Origin: Agathobacter sp.
GTDB lineage: Bacteria; Bacillota; Clostridia; Lachnospirales; Lachnospiraceae
Direction: 5' to 3'
Assembly (NCBI GenBank): GCA_017409825.1
Contig: JAFQRZ010000016.1
Location: forward strand, 81,353-145,352
DNA length: 64,000 nucleotides
The notes beneath the pieces are model-generated. The model was given only the letters and a program-made list of their open reading frames with translations. It was not told where the DNA came from and ran no database searches. Below, one piece after another: positions 41,644-51,507 of the stretch (position 1 is its first letter; every line of letters begins with the position of its first letter). The position numbers were made by a program, and so were the translations under genes.

Positions 41644-43809
41644 TTTAATTTCCTGTGTACGTCCCTGATTCCAGAACTGTGTTCCAATATATCCACAAGT
41701 ACGACGAGCTACACTCATCTGATCCTGGTCTCGGTTACCGCAGTTTGGACATTCCCAAACGAGTTTTCCTGAGCCTTCTTCGGAAACGATCTGGATTTCT
41801 CCGTCAAAACCACATTTCTGGCAGTAGTCACTCTTGGTATTAAGTTCTGCGTACATGATGTTGTCATAGATGTACTGCATTACGGAAAGTACAGCTTCGA
41901 TGTTGTTCTGCATATTTGGAACTTCTACATAACTGATAGCTCCACCTGGAGACAATTCCTGGAACTGAGCTTCGAATTTGAGCTTGTCAAACGCATTCAT
42001 TTCTTCTGTTACATGAACATGATAGCTGTTTGTAATGTAGTTACGGTCTGTAACACCTTCGATAACGCCGAAACGTTTCTGTAAGCATTTTGCAAATTTG
42101 TAGGTGGTAGATTCCAATGGAGTTCCGTATAAACTGAAGTCCATATTGTTTTCTGCTTTCCATTTTTTACATGCTTCATTGAGCTTTCTCATAACAGCAA
42201 GACCAAATGGAGTACCTACTTCTGGATCTGTGTGAGATACACCTTTCATATAGCGTACACATTCATTTAAGCCTGCATAGCCAAGTGAAATGGTTGAGTA
42301 TCCACCGAATAATAATTTATCAAGCTTTTCGCCTTTTTCCAAACGTGCCAATGCACCATTCTGCCAAAGGATTGGAGCTACGTCAGATGGTGTGCCAAGG
42401 AGACGTTTGTGTCTGCACATAAGGGCACGGTAGCAAAGCTCAAGTCTTTCATCCATGATTTCCCAGAATTTCTTTTCATCACCTTCGGATGAACAAGCAA
42501 CGTCAACAAGGTTAAGTGTTACAACACCCTGATTGAAACGACCATAGTATTTTGGCTGGTTGGTTTCTGGATCAACATAAGGTGTTAAGAAGCTACGGCA
42601 TCCCATACAGGTATAGCAATGACCTTCGCCATTTTTGTCCACCTTAAGTTCTAACATTTTCTTTTCAGAAATATAGTCTGGAACCATACGCTTTGCTGTA
42701 CATTTTGCAGCAAGCTTGGTAAGTTCCCAATATTTTGTGCCTTCACGAATGTTATCTTCTTCTAATACATAGATGAGTTTAGGGAATGCAGGTGTAATGT
42801 AAACACCTTTTTCATTCTTAACACCCTGAATTCTCTGATGAAGCATTTCTTCAATAATTGCAGCAAGGTCCGCCTTGGTCTGTTCATCTTTGGCTTCATT
42901 TAAATACATGAATACAGTAATGAATGGTGCCTGTCCATTTGTAGTCATAAGTGTAATGACCTGATACTGAATCATCTGTACACCACGATTGATTTCTTCT
43001 TTTACACGGAGCTCAGCAACATCGTTTACCATTTGTTCTGTATATTCAATACCAATTGCTTCGAATTCCGCTTTTACTGACTGACGGAATTTTTCACGGC
43101 TAACCTGTACAAAAGGTGCAAGATGCGTAAGTGAAATACTCTGTCCACCATACTGTGAGCTGGCAATCTGTGCAATCGCCTGTGTAGCAATGTTACAAGC
43201 TGTAGAAAAGCTCTTTGGTGGGTCAATCATGGTTTCACTGATAACAGTGCCATTCTGAAGCATATCTTCTAAGTTTACTAAACAGCAGTTGTGCATGTGC
43301 TGTGCAAAATAATCTGCATCATGGAAATGAATCAAACCTTTTTCATGTGCTTCTACTACATCTTCTGGAAGTAAGAAACGTTTGGTAATATCCTTACTTA
43401 CTTCACCTGCCATATAGTCACGCTGAACACTGTTCACCGTAGGATTCTTGTTGGAATTTTCCTGTTTTACTTCTTCGTTATTGCACTCTAACAAGCTAAG
43501 AATCTGTTCATCGGTAGAGTTTGATTTACGAACCAATGCTCTTTTATAACGATATGTAATGTAGTTACGAGCCACATTAAATGCGCGGTGATTCATCAAC
43601 TGGTTTTCTACCATATCCTGAATTTCTTCTACGCTAGGAGAACGTTTCATGTTTTCACATGCATTTTCTACGTTTCTTGCAATTTCTTCAATGGTCTTAT
43701 CTGATAGTTTTTCATAATCCAATACGGATTCGTTTGCTTTGATGATAGCAGCTACGATTTTCTCTACGTCAAATACTACTTCGCTACCACTTCTTTTAAT
43801 AATCTTCAT
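41623..43809 (-). CDS. nrdD: anaerobic ribonucleoside-triphosphate reductase
   Basis: A 728-aa class III reductase making dNTPs without oxygen. The N-terminal ATP-cone (KIIKRSGSEVVFDVEKI, about 1-90) senses ATP/dATP. The glycyl-radical barrel follows, and near the C-terminus is the four-cysteine zinc site (CQKCGF...CPNCGNRD) and RRTCGYIGTQFWNQGR with the radical Gly. The ATG at MKIIKRSG with GGAGG 10 nt upstream is the real start; 42 further upstream codons are open but cover the promoter. Its last codons take part in palindrome C. Confidence 0.95.
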   Translation of the reverse strand: MKIIKRSGSEVVFDVEKIVAAIIKANESVLDYEKLSDKTIEEIARNVENACENMKRSPSVEEIQDMVENQLMNHRAFNVARNYITYRYKRALVRKSNSTDEQILSLLECNNEEVKQENSNKNPTVNSVQRDYMAGEVSKDITKRFLLPEDVVEAHEKGLIHFHDADYFAQHMHNCCLVNLEDMLQNGTVISETMIDPPKSFSTACNIATQAIAQIASSQYGGQSISLTHLAPFVQVSREKFRQSVKAEFEAIGIEYTEQMVNDVAELRVKEEINRGVQMIQYQVITLMTTNGQAPFITVFMYLNEAKDEQTKADLAAIIEEMLHQRIQGVKNEKGVYITPAFPKLIYVLEEDNIREGTKYWELTKLAAKCTAKRMVPDYISEKKMLELKVDKNGEGHCYTCMGCRSFLTPYVDPETNQPKYYGRFNQGVVTLNLVDVACSSEGDEKKFWEIMDERLELCYRALMCRHKRLLGTPSDVAPILWQNGALARLEKGEKLDKLLFGGYSTISLGYAGLNECVRYMKGVSHTDPEVGTPFGLAVMRKLNEACKKWKAENNMDFSLYGTPLESTTYKFAKCLQKRFGVIEGVTDRNYITNSYHVHVTEEMNAFDKLKFEAQFQELSPGGAISYVEVPNMQNNIEAVLSVMQYIYDNIMYAELNTKSDYCQKCGFDGEIQIVSEEGSGKLVWECPNCGNRDQDQMSVARRTCGYIGTQFWNQGRTQEIKERVLHL

Positions 43810-43903
43810 TCGTTTCTCTCCTCCACTAATTTTGTATCCCCAAGCAAAGATTGCTGGAACTTCGGTTTCTTCGGCAACCTCCGCCATTGTTATCGTGCTT
43901 TTT

Positions 43904-43931
43904 ATTATACAAGATATAGTGGTTTTGTCAA
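43904..43931 (-). promoter_or_regulatory. nrdD promoter with NrdR-like box
   Basis: On the minus strand TTGACA (43926-43931), 16-nt spacer and TATAAT (43904-43909). Within the spacer, CCACTATATCTTGT (43909-43922) resembles the NrdR box (ACACTATATxTTGT). Only one clear copy is seen; NrdR normally uses two. Confidence 0.65.
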
Positions 43932-43983
43932 CTTCCAAAAACTAGGACTTGTGGTTCGCTTTAGTCTGCGAAAGCATGAAAAA

Positions 43984-44010
43984 ACGCCGAAAAATCAAGG
44001 TTTTCGGCGT
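43984..44010 (-). terminator. intrinsic terminator after MarR gene
   Basis: Stem ACGCCGAAAA / TTTTCGGCGT with a 7-nt loop and TTTTTT tail on the minus strand, 46 nt past the stop at 44057. Confidence 0.85.
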
Positions 44011-44056
44011 CTCTTCATCAATATGAACAAATTTTAATGGAAAAATTTGTATAGTT

Positions 44057-44530
44057 TTATTTGGTGTTTTCTTCTACTAAATCTACTATATTTTGTGTCA
44101 ATCGGTCCAGGTACTCACGAAATCTAGTGATTTCCTCTTCTGTGAAGCCTTTTGTCATACCTTCTTCCAATCGCACCACATTGGCACGTGCCACATCATT
44201 AAATTGAATGCCTTTTTCTGTCATCTGCAATTTCTTGAGTCTTGCATCCTTTTCCATCGGAATACGGCAAATCAATCCATCCTTTTCCATCACCTTTAAA
44301 ATATTGGTCGCGGTCGCACCGGAGATTGCAAATGCTGCTTCTAAATCCTTCTGAAACACATCCTCTCCTTCATGTGCACGCAAATAGTGAAGTGTCGCAC
44401 ACTGCATTCGAGTAGGCTCAACTCCTGCCTTTTCCCATGAGGTGTGAAAATATTTATCAATATTGTTGTGAACAATACGAACCTTGTGTCCAAGATTCTG
44501 ACTCATTTCCTTATTCTGCATTCTGGTCAC
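44057..44530 (-). CDS. MarR-family transcriptional regulator
   Basis: A 157-aa winged-helix regulator. The HTH lies at about 60-85 (FQKDLEAAFAISGATATNILKVMEKDGLI), the wing is RIPMEKDARLKKLQMTEKG, and N- and C-terminal helices form the dimer. The start is uncertain: an in-frame Met at codon 4 is equally possible, as no strong site precedes either. It overlaps the second ABC gene by 20 nt and is the last gene of the operon. A MarR-type palindrome sits in the operon promoter (48228-48256), so it likely represses the transporter until the exported compound binds. Confidence 0.88.
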   Translation of the reverse strand: MTRMQNKEMSQNLGHKVRIVHNNIDKYFHTSWEKAGVEPTRMQCATLHYLRAHEGEDVFQKDLEAAFAISGATATNILKVMEKDGLICRIPMEKDARLKKLQMTEKGIQFNDVARANVVRLEEGMTKGFTEEEITRFREYLDRLTQNIVDLVEENTK

Positions 44531-46421
44531 CAGCTTTCATACCTGTGTAGAGCTGATAATACTTGCCCTGCTCTGTGATAAGTTCCTCGTGGCTGCCACG
44601 CTCAATGATACGTCCCTGTTCCAAAACCATGATACAGTCACTGTTTCGAATGGTGGAAAGTCTATGCGCGATAACAAATGTGGTACGTCCATGCATCAAT
44701 TTATCCATACCATCCTGTACGATACGTTCGGTACGCGTATCAATCGAGCTAGTCGCTTCATCCAAAATCAGTACTGGTGGGTCTGCAATCGCTGCTCTTG
44801 CAATCGCAAGGAGCTGTCTCTGTCCCTGGCTTAAGTTTGCACCATCTCCAGTTAAAACGGTATCATAACCATCTGGAAGCTGACGAATAAAAGTATCTGC
44901 ATTCGCAAGCTTTGCTGCTGCTATAACCTCTTCATCGGTCGCATCTAATTTACCATAACGAATATTATTTCGAACCGTATCCGTAAACAAATGCGTATCC
45001 TGCAATACGATACCAAGCGAACGACGCAAGTCTGCTTTCTTTATTTTGTTAATGTTAATACCATCATAACGAATCTTTCCATCCTGAATATCGTAAAAAC
45101 GATTAATCAGGTTTGTAATCGTGGTTTTGCCTGCACCAGTCGACCCAACAAAGGCGATTTTCTGACCTGGCGTAGCAAACATCTTGATATCATGAAGCAC
45201 GATTTTTTCTGGCACATAACCAAAGTCTACACCATCAAATACCACATCACCTAACAACTCATGGTAGGTAATCGTACCATCATCTTTGTGAGGATGCTTC
45301 CATGCCCAACGTCCCGTACGCTCATCGGTTTCTACCAATTCGCCGTTTTCTTCTTTAACATTGACCAAGGTTACATAACCCTCATCGGTTTCTGGTTCTT
45401 CATCAAGCAGTGCAAAAATACGTTCACAGCCAGCAAGTGCCATGATGATACTATTCATCTGCTGTACTACCTGGTTGATTGGCTGATTAAAGCTCTTGTT
45501 GAAGGTTAAAAAGCTTGCCAATTTACCAAGTGTAAATCCTCCGAAGCCTGCGAGTGCCAAAAGTGCACCAACCATCGTACAAAGCACATATCCAATATGT
45601 CCGATGTTATTGTTAATCGGTCCCATACATCCAGAATAGAAGTTCGCATTTACCGAACTGTCATACAACTGTTCATTTAACTTGTTAAATGCTTCGATAT
45701 TTTCATCTTCGTGGGTGAATACCTTAACTACCTTCTGACCAGAAAGCATTTCTTCCACGAAACCATTCAATGCACCCAAATCCTTCTGACGTGCTAAGAA
45801 ATATCGGCTGGAATATCCAGCGAAATGTTTCGATACAATTACGCTTACCACAACTACCGCAACAGAAAGCAGTGTCAGTGGAATACTCAAAATACACATA
45901 TTGATAAATACGGTCACAATGGTAATCACCGAGTTAACCATCTGTGGAATACTCTGACTTACCATCTGGCGAAGTGTATCAATATCGTTGGTATAAATCG
46001 ACATAATGTCTCCGTGGGCATGTGTATCAAAATAGCGAATCGGTAAATCCTGCATGTGATTGAACAATTCTTCTCGCATATCACGGATGCTGCCCTGTGA
46101 TACATAAATCAACACCTTCTGCTGTACAAATGCCGCTACTACGCCCAATGCATAGAAAATAGCGACACGTCCCATCGCTCCGAGCAATGGTCCATAATCT
46201 GGATTTGCTACGCCAATCATAGGGGCGATATAGTCGTCAATCAATGTCTGCATAAAGAGTGTTCCCTGTACACTACAGAATACAGATGTAAAAATACAAA
46301 TGAGTACGACAACATAATGTATCAAATAACGAGAGAAGATAAACTTCATCAGGCGGCTTAAAAGCTTACCTGGATTGCTAATTTTAGGAACTGGTCCTCT
46401 AGGTCCTCTTCCTGGTGCCAT
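44511..46421 (-). CDS. ABC exporter half, heterodimer partner 2
   Basis: A 636-aa protein with six membrane helices followed by an ATPase. Walker A GSTGAGKT, signature LSQGQRQLL (canonical SGGQ replaced by SQGQ), Walker B VLILDEATSSID and switch IAHRLSTI are present. About 40 extra residues between membrane and ATPase domains (TGRWAWKHPHKDDGTITYHE region) are typical of this subfamily. It starts at the TAATG overlap with the first subunit. Together they form a type IV heterodimeric multidrug-type exporter. Confidence 0.9.
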   Translation of the reverse strand: MAPGRGPRGPVPKISNPGKLLSRLMKFIFSRYLIHYVVVLICIFTSVFCSVQGTLFMQTLIDDYIAPMIGVANPDYGPLLGAMGRVAIFYALGVVAAFVQQKVLIYVSQGSIRDMREELFNHMQDLPIRYFDTHAHGDIMSIYTNDIDTLRQMVSQSIPQMVNSVITIVTVFINMCILSIPLTLLSVAVVVVSVIVSKHFAGYSSRYFLARQKDLGALNGFVEEMLSGQKVVKVFTHEDENIEAFNKLNEQLYDSSVNANFYSGCMGPINNNIGHIGYVLCTMVGALLALAGFGGFTLGKLASFLTFNKSFNQPINQVVQQMNSIIMALAGCERIFALLDEEPETDEGYVTLVNVKEENGELVETDERTGRWAWKHPHKDDGTITYHELLGDVVFDGVDFGYVPEKIVLHDIKMFATPGQKIAFVGSTGAGKTTITNLINRFYDIQDGKIRYDGININKIKKADLRRSLGIVLQDTHLFTDTVRNNIRYGKLDATDEEVIAAAKLANADTFIRQLPDGYDTVLTGDGANLSQGQRQLLAIARAAIADPPVLILDEATSSIDTRTERIVQDGMDKLMHGRTTFVIAHRLSTIRNSDCIMVLEQGRIIERGSHEELITEQGKYYQLYTGMKAGDQNAE

Positions 46422-48175
46422 TAGTTGTCACCTCCTTCGTCGAAGTCACCGCTGCCATGTACCTGTGCCTCATATACATCACGATAAATTGCATTGGTTT
46501 CTAATAATTCTTCATGGGTTCCAAAGCCATCGACTCTACCATCCTCTAACACGATAATCTTATCTGCTTCCTGTACGGAAGAAATACGCTGTGCGATGAT
46601 AAGCTTGGTCGTTCCTGGAATCGCAGTCTTAAATGCTGCACGAATCTTTGCATCCGTTGCAGTATCAACCGCACTCGTACTGTCGTCCAAAATAAGCACC
46701 TTAGGCTTTTTCAGCAGTGCTCTGGCAATACAAAGTCTCTGCTTCTGTCCACCAGATACATTCGTTCCGCCCTGCTCAATGTGTGTATTATATTTGTCTG
46801 GGAAGGTCTCAATAAATTCATCTGCACATGCCATCTTACATGCCTCGATGCATTCCGCTTCCGTCGCGTTCGCATTTCCCCAGCGAAGGTTATCTAAAAT
46901 ACTTCCGGAGAACAATACATTCTGCTGCAGTACAACCGCTACTTCATTACGAAGGGTTTCAAGGTCATACTCTCTAACATCTTTTCCACCTACATAAACC
47001 GTGCCTTCGTTGACATCATATAATCGGCTAATCATATTTACTAATGTCGATTTCGAGCTACCGGTTCCACCGATAATGCCAATCATCTGACCAGACTGAA
47101 TTTCCAAATTGATGTTGTCAAGCACTGGTGCTTCAGAATGCTCGGAATAACGGAAGGTTACATTTTCAAAACGAATGCTTCCATCTGCCACTTCCATCAC
47201 TGGATTTGCAGGATTGGTGATCGTTGCTTTCTCTTCTAATACTTCGCAAATACGCTGACCACTCGCTACACTCATGGAAGACATAACGAAAATCATCGCA
47301 AGCATCATGAGGTTCATGAGGATATTCATACAATAAGTAAGAAGCGCCATAAGGTCACCCGTTTCCAAGTCACCTACTACGATAAACTGTGCACCAAACC
47401 AGCTAATCAGAAGGATACATGAATATACCGTAAACTGCATCAGTGGATTGTTCCAGATAACGATATTCTCCGCTTTTACAAAGGTATCGTAAATATCCTG
47501 TGCTGCCTTATGGAAACGTCCTTTTTCGTGTTCGCCACGTACAAACGCCTTAACTACACGAATCGCAGATACGTTTTCCTGTACACTTTCATTTAATTTG
47601 TCGTATTTCTTGAAGGATTCCTGGAAATATTTCATTGCCTTGCTCGCAATCGTAACCAGGGCAAATCCCAAAATAATAACCGCTACTAAATAAACCGTCG
47701 CAAGCTTTGGACTGATAAAAAAGCTCATCGCCATCGCACAAATCAAACTGGCTGGAGCTCTCATGCAGATACGAAGCAGCATCATATAGGACATCTGAAT
47801 ATTTCCTACATCTGTCGTAATACGCGTAATCAAACTTGATGTGCTAAACTTATCAATGTTTGCAAACGAGAAAGTCTGAATATTTTCAAACATCGCCTTC
47901 TTTAAATTCTTTCCAAATCCCATCGCTGCAATGGAACCATATTTCGCACCACCTACACCAAAGGCTAACGAACATAATGCCATCACAACCATGATAATAC
48001 CGGTCACAAATACGTGAGTCGTATTGCCCTTATTGATACCCTCATTTACGATGGATGCCATCAGCAGTGGAATAATCGTTTCCATCAACACTTCACCAAT
48101 CATAAGAATTGGGGTAATGATCGAAGGCTTCTTGTACTCTTTGATGTAAGCGGCCAAAGTCTTAATCATGTTCAT
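46421..48175 (-). CDS. ABC exporter half, heterodimer partner 1
   Basis: A 584-aa protein with six membrane helices (about 20-300) and an ATPase: Walker A GGTGSSKST, signature VSGGQKQRL, Walker B VLILDDSTSAVD (Asp after the Walker Asp instead of the catalytic Glu) and the switch position IAQRISSV (Gln instead of His). Loss of the Glu and His makes its own composite site degenerate, the pattern of BmrC/TM287-type heterodimers, where the partner supplies the active site. First gene of the three-gene operon; GGAAG lies 9 nt before the ATG. Confidence 0.9.
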   Translation of the reverse strand: MNMIKTLAAYIKEYKKPSIITPILMIGEVLMETIIPLLMASIVNEGINKGNTTHVFVTGIIMVVMALCSLAFGVGGAKYGSIAAMGFGKNLKKAMFENIQTFSFANIDKFSTSSLITRITTDVGNIQMSYMMLLRICMRAPASLICAMAMSFFISPKLATVYLVAVIILGFALVTIASKAMKYFQESFKKYDKLNESVQENVSAIRVVKAFVRGEHEKGRFHKAAQDIYDTFVKAENIVIWNNPLMQFTVYSCILLISWFGAQFIVVGDLETGDLMALLTYCMNILMNLMMLAMIFVMSSMSVASGQRICEVLEEKATITNPANPVMEVADGSIRFENVTFRYSEHSEAPVLDNINLEIQSGQMIGIIGGTGSSKSTLVNMISRLYDVNEGTVYVGGKDVREYDLETLRNEVAVVLQQNVLFSGSILDNLRWGNANATEAECIEACKMACADEFIETFPDKYNTHIEQGGTNVSGGQKQRLCIARALLKKPKVLILDDSTSAVDTATDAKIRAAFKTAIPGTTKLIIAQRISSVQEADKIIVLEDGRVDGFGTHEELLETNAIYRDVYEAQVHGSGDFDEGGDN

Positions 48176-48227
48176 GTATGTATCTTCCTTTCTTTTCCTT
48201 TTTTGCTAACTTTGAGGCAAACAAAAA

Positions 48228-48289
48228 CTTAGCCAGCTAAAAGTTAGCTTGCTAAGTAATATTATATGCGTATGAATCAGCAGTGTCAA
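48228..48289 (-). promoter_or_regulatory. ABC operon promoter with MarR-type palindrome
   Basis: On the minus strand TTGACA (48284-48289), 17-nt spacer, TATAAT (48261-48266), then a 29-bp inverted repeat (48228-48256; half site CTTAGCxAGCTAA, 12 of 14 positions paired) starting 4 nt after the -10. A repressor bound there would block the promoter. Confidence 0.75.
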
Positions 48290-48328
48290 TTATGTAGTAT
48301 AAAATTTATAGTTTATTTAGAAATAAAA

Positions 48329-48350
48329 AGAGGAAGCCTCTGCTTCCTCT
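48329..48350 (-). terminator. intrinsic terminator after alpha/beta hydrolase gene
   Basis: Perfect stem AGAGGAAGC / GCTTCCTCT with 4-nt loop and TTTTTATTT tail on the minus strand, 8 nt past the stop at 48359. Confidence 0.88.
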
Positions 48351-48358
48351 CGCATATT

Positions 48359-49462
48359 TTAATCATTTAATAATAACTGCAGGAATTGCTCCACCTCATC
48401 CCACGCCTTCTTTGCTTCTGGTATAAGCTTCCCTGACAACTGGAACACATGGAACATGTCATCATAAATACTGAGACGAACTTCTACACCTGCAATGTCT
48501 GCCATACTGGCTGCCGTAATGGAATCACTTAAAAGCATTTCGGTAGAACCAACCTGAATCAGCATCGGCGGAAACTGACGGAAATTTCCATAAATCGGTG
48601 AAATATATGGCTCCTTCTTATCATGTTTCCCTGGATAATCATTGATATAAATCATACTTTCCTTGGTATTTCCGAATAATGGATCCAATTCATAATTTAA
48701 GGTATAGGACTCCCCGCTTGCAGTCAAATCCGTCCAAGGCGACATGGCCACAATCCCACACGGAAGCGGCATATCGTGGTCACGAAGATACATCGTAAGT
48801 GCCATCGCAAGTCCACCACCTGCAGAATCCCCCGCCAAAATGATTTGCTCACCCGACCAGCCATGGTCCAAAAGCCACTGATAGCTTGCAAGTGCATCCT
48901 CTAAGGCCGCTGGATATGGATGCTCTGGGGCTACACGATAATCCGGACTAAGTACGCAGATACCATCTCCTGCATCACAATAATATGTTGCGACATTATA
49001 ATACGTGTTATAAATCGCTCCAATATATCCTCCACCGTGAAGCTGTAAAATCACTTTCGAAAAGTTCGGATTCTCCTTGCGAGATAATAGTTTCATGGAG
49101 AAATTTTCCAAATCAAAATGCGTCATATTGTACGCATCTGGAACCTTCCATTCTAACTCAATCTTATCATAATTCTTGCGAAGCTCACCCATTTTGATTT
49201 TCTTGCCGATTTCCAAATCATTGGTAAAACGATACATCAAATCACTAAGCACACGCCCCGCTGCAGTACTTTCTTCCTGTACAAACCCAGAGAATTCTTC
49301 GATTTCATCTATTTCCTCCGGCTCTGTATCTACAGTCTTATTGACCTCCTCCATAAACTGAGCCAGATTCTGCAAAACGGACTCCTGTTTCTTTTTGGAT
49401 TCTTTTCTTATACTTTCTCGTACTTCTCTTTCTTCTTTTTTCACTTTTCTCTTATTTGCCAT
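48359..49462 (-). CDS. alpha/beta hydrolase, HSL-type esterase
   Basis: A 367-aa serine hydrolase. After about 110 residues of a charged, coiled N-terminal extension, the core has the oxyanion motif LHGGGYIGA (about 143-151), the nucleophile in LAGDSAGGGLAM (about 217-228) and the catalytic His in YDDMFHVFQ (about 339-347). This is the hormone-sensitive-lipase family with HGGG. It is likely cytoplasmic and acts on short-chain esters. It follows the acyltransferase and DUF6320 genes, so the group may make and turn over an acylated compound. No product can be named. Confidence 0.85.
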   Translation of the reverse strand: MANKRKVKKEEREVRESIRKESKKKQESVLQNLAQFMEEVNKTVDTEPEEIDEIEEFSGFVQEESTAAGRVLSDLMYRFTNDLEIGKKIKMGELRKNYDKIELEWKVPDAYNMTHFDLENFSMKLLSRKENPNFSKVILQLHGGGYIGAIYNTYYNVATYYCDAGDGICVLSPDYRVAPEHPYPAALEDALASYQWLLDHGWSGEQIILAGDSAGGGLAMALTMYLRDHDMPLPCGIVAMSPWTDLTASGESYTLNYELDPLFGNTKESMIYINDYPGKHDKKEPYISPIYGNFRQFPPMLIQVGSTEMLLSDSITAASMADIAGVEVRLSIYDDMFHVFQLSGKLIPEAKKAWDEVEQFLQLLLND

Positions 49463-49497
49463 GTTATCCCTTATTTCCCTCTATAACAAATAATCCT

Positions 49498-50166
49498 TTA
49501 TACATGGAAGCGTCTCTTCAACTCTTCTCTTGCCTTTCTATCGCCGATAATCACGGTTCCTACAAACATCAAAATCGTAAACACCTGCACCCCAAACGCA
49601 TAGTATGGGAATGTAATGATATCCAGCCACATCAAAATCAGCATCACGCCACATGCCACCAATGCCGTCAATTGGTCAATCAAATAACTATGCCAGTTTC
49701 TTCGATTGATAAAAAGCATCAAAATGATGAGCGCAATGTCCCACAGAAGAATCGCTGTTGGCATCGCAAAATTCACACCCCAGCCATGATTTCCTGTAAG
49801 CAAATCCGCTTCAATCAAAAATGCCATACCAATGATAATGGTCCAAACGATTTTCGCCATATAGGAGGATTTTCCTAGAATGGTCAATCGTAACAGCACA
49901 TTGGCAAAAATAATCACCAGTCCTGCCGTAAAGCTCCACAAAAATGCTGGGTCTGTCGTATAGTCAATGATAAATAACACGACCCAAAGTGCAATGGATG
50001 CAAACAAAAATATATTCTCTAGAAACTGATATTTTCTTCTTGCTATACGGGCATTCGGATATAAATCTTCTTTTTCATTTCCATCCCACTCCAACACATT
50101 GTTACAAAGTGGGCATTTATCTGTTTTATCAAGGATGTCTACCTTGCACATTTTACATCTACTCAT
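49498..50166 (-). CDS. DUF6320-type zinc-ribbon membrane protein
   Basis: A 222-aa protein. An N-terminal zinc ribbon (CKMCKVDILDKTDKCPLC, residues 4-21) is followed by a linker and six predicted membrane helices. It resembles the DUF6320 family. The start at MSRCKMC is chosen because GGGGTG lies 4 nt upstream; it overlaps the 3' end of the acyltransferase gene by 8 nt. It is co-transcribed between the acyltransferase and the alpha/beta hydrolase, an arrangement that I recall from other Lachnospiraceae. The role is unknown, probably membrane support for the acyltransferase. Confidence 0.68.
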   Translation of the reverse strand: MSRCKMCKVDILDKTDKCPLCNNVLEWDGNEKEDLYPNARIARRKYQFLENIFLFASIALWVVLFIIDYTTDPAFLWSFTAGLVIIFANVLLRLTILGKSSYMAKIVWTIIIGMAFLIEADLLTGNHGWGVNFAMPTAILLWDIALIILMLFINRRNWHSYLIDQLTALVACGVMLILMWLDIITFPYYAFGVQVFTILMFVGTVIIGDRKAREELKRRFHV

Positions 50167-51484
50167 AATACACCCCGTTTGTCTCAATCTGAACCGTTAC
50201 ACCATCCGCAGCAATCTTGCGGAAAAACTCTCTCTGCACCGATGTATCCGAGAAAATGGAGCTAAAGGTAAACACCAGTGTATCCTGATAAGAATTTATC
50301 GTCCCTTTTAACGACTGCCCTTTGGACATCGCGATAAAAGACCGAAACATCTTTACATGAGGTTCATAAAGTGGGTCTAACTTTACAAAACCGACATTGG
50401 TAATCGTAGTCGTATTTGCCAAAGCAGAACGATTATATACAAAACGCATCACCAAATTCTTGATGACCAATGGAACCATACGAAGAAGCTTATTCTTCTG
50501 GTTTGAAACTGTCGCAGAGAACAATTCCTCGAGATTATCCTTTTGAATCTGGCTCTTTAAACTCTTTTGAATAATCGCAAGTACATCCTCAAAACTATAT
50601 TCCTTTTCCGTTGGATGAAATTCCGCTGACACCATCGTAAAGAAATTCTTGGTAGTATTTGAATTAAAGTATGGTCTCAAATTTACTGGAACTGCGATAC
50701 GAATTGGTTTCTTAGAAGGCTCTCTATGCAGGCACTGAATGTATGTCGCCCATGCAAATACCGCAACCAAATATTCGTTAATTGACACTCCATATTGCTT
50801 CGTTACTACCTTAAGCTCTGGAATATTGATTAACCCATGCATAACTCCAAATTCGCCCTTTGGCAGCTTCTTTAGCTTAATCAAATATGCCTTTGCGGTC
50901 TCGTAGCCTCGTTTGAAGCCCTTTTTATAGTTCTTTTCAAAGCTATCCTCGGTGTTCAAAGACGTATCATCACTCAACTTATCTTCTACCTGACTTCGAA
51001 TTTCTGGATGTGTCAGACGAAGATACTGATATACCAATTCCTTCGCAAACGTCATACCACCCATACCATCCGTCAATACATGAAATACTTCTAGATTGAT
51101 GCGACATTTATAATAAGATACGTTGAACAAATAGCTGTTATTCTTATTTGGCTGAATATAGCGACACGGAAAAAGCTCCTCTTCCTTTACGCGAGGGGCT
51201 GGTTTATTATTTTCTTCAAAGAAATACCAAAACACGCCCATGCGAAGACGCACGTTAAACACATTGAATTTCGGCAGCACGATATCCAATGCCTGCTGCA
51301 AGAGTTCTGGCTGAATTTCTTCATCCAATTCAATGCTGATACGATAGGTATTGGTCATGCCCTCCCCAGCAATTACTGGAAAAATCAATGCCGTATTATC
51401 CAGCTTGTCCCAGCGAAGTGTTTTCTTGCTGGTTTCTTTGATTTTCTGCTTTTTCTCTTTTTTCGCTAACTGTTTTTCATTCAT
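50159..51484 (-). CDS. condensation/alcohol-acetyltransferase-like protein
   Basis: A 441-aa protein of the CoA-dependent acyltransferase superfamily. The catalytic region reads FHVLTDGMGGM (about 134-144), matching HxxxDG, and the second half carries the usual channel region NTTKNFFTMVSAEF. The N-terminal about 25 residues are strongly basic. It could acylate an alcohol or sugar, as in alcohol acetyltransferases or polyketide-associated proteins (PapA-like). It precedes DUF6320 and the HSL esterase in one transcription unit, and follows hflX by 23 nt. Confidence 0.75.
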   Translation of the reverse strand: MNEKQLAKKEKKQKIKETSKKTLRWDKLDNTALIFPVIAGEGMTNTYRISIELDEEIQPELLQQALDIVLPKFNVFNVRLRMGVFWYFFEENNKPAPRVKEEELFPCRYIQPNKNNSYLFNVSYYKCRINLEVFHVLTDGMGGMTFAKELVYQYLRLTHPEIRSQVEDKLSDDTSLNTEDSFEKNYKKGFKRGYETAKAYLIKLKKLPKGEFGVMHGLINIPELKVVTKQYGVSINEYLVAVFAWATYIQCLHREPSKKPIRIAVPVNLRPYFNSNTTKNFFTMVSAEFHPTEKEYSFEDVLAIIQKSLKSQIQKDNLEELFSATVSNQKNKLLRMVPLVIKNLVMRFVYNRSALANTTTITNVGFVKLDPLYEPHVKMFRSFIAMSKGQSLKGTINSYQDTLVFTFSSIFSDTSVQREFFRKIAADGVTVQIETNGVYYE

Positions 51485-51507
51485 AAACTAAACCCAATTC
51501 ATTATTT

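Noticed and set aside
43810-43938. Upstream extension of nrdD by 42 codons
   Set aside because: It covers the promoter TTGACA-16-TATAAT and the ribosome binding site of the internal ATG, so it is non-coding.
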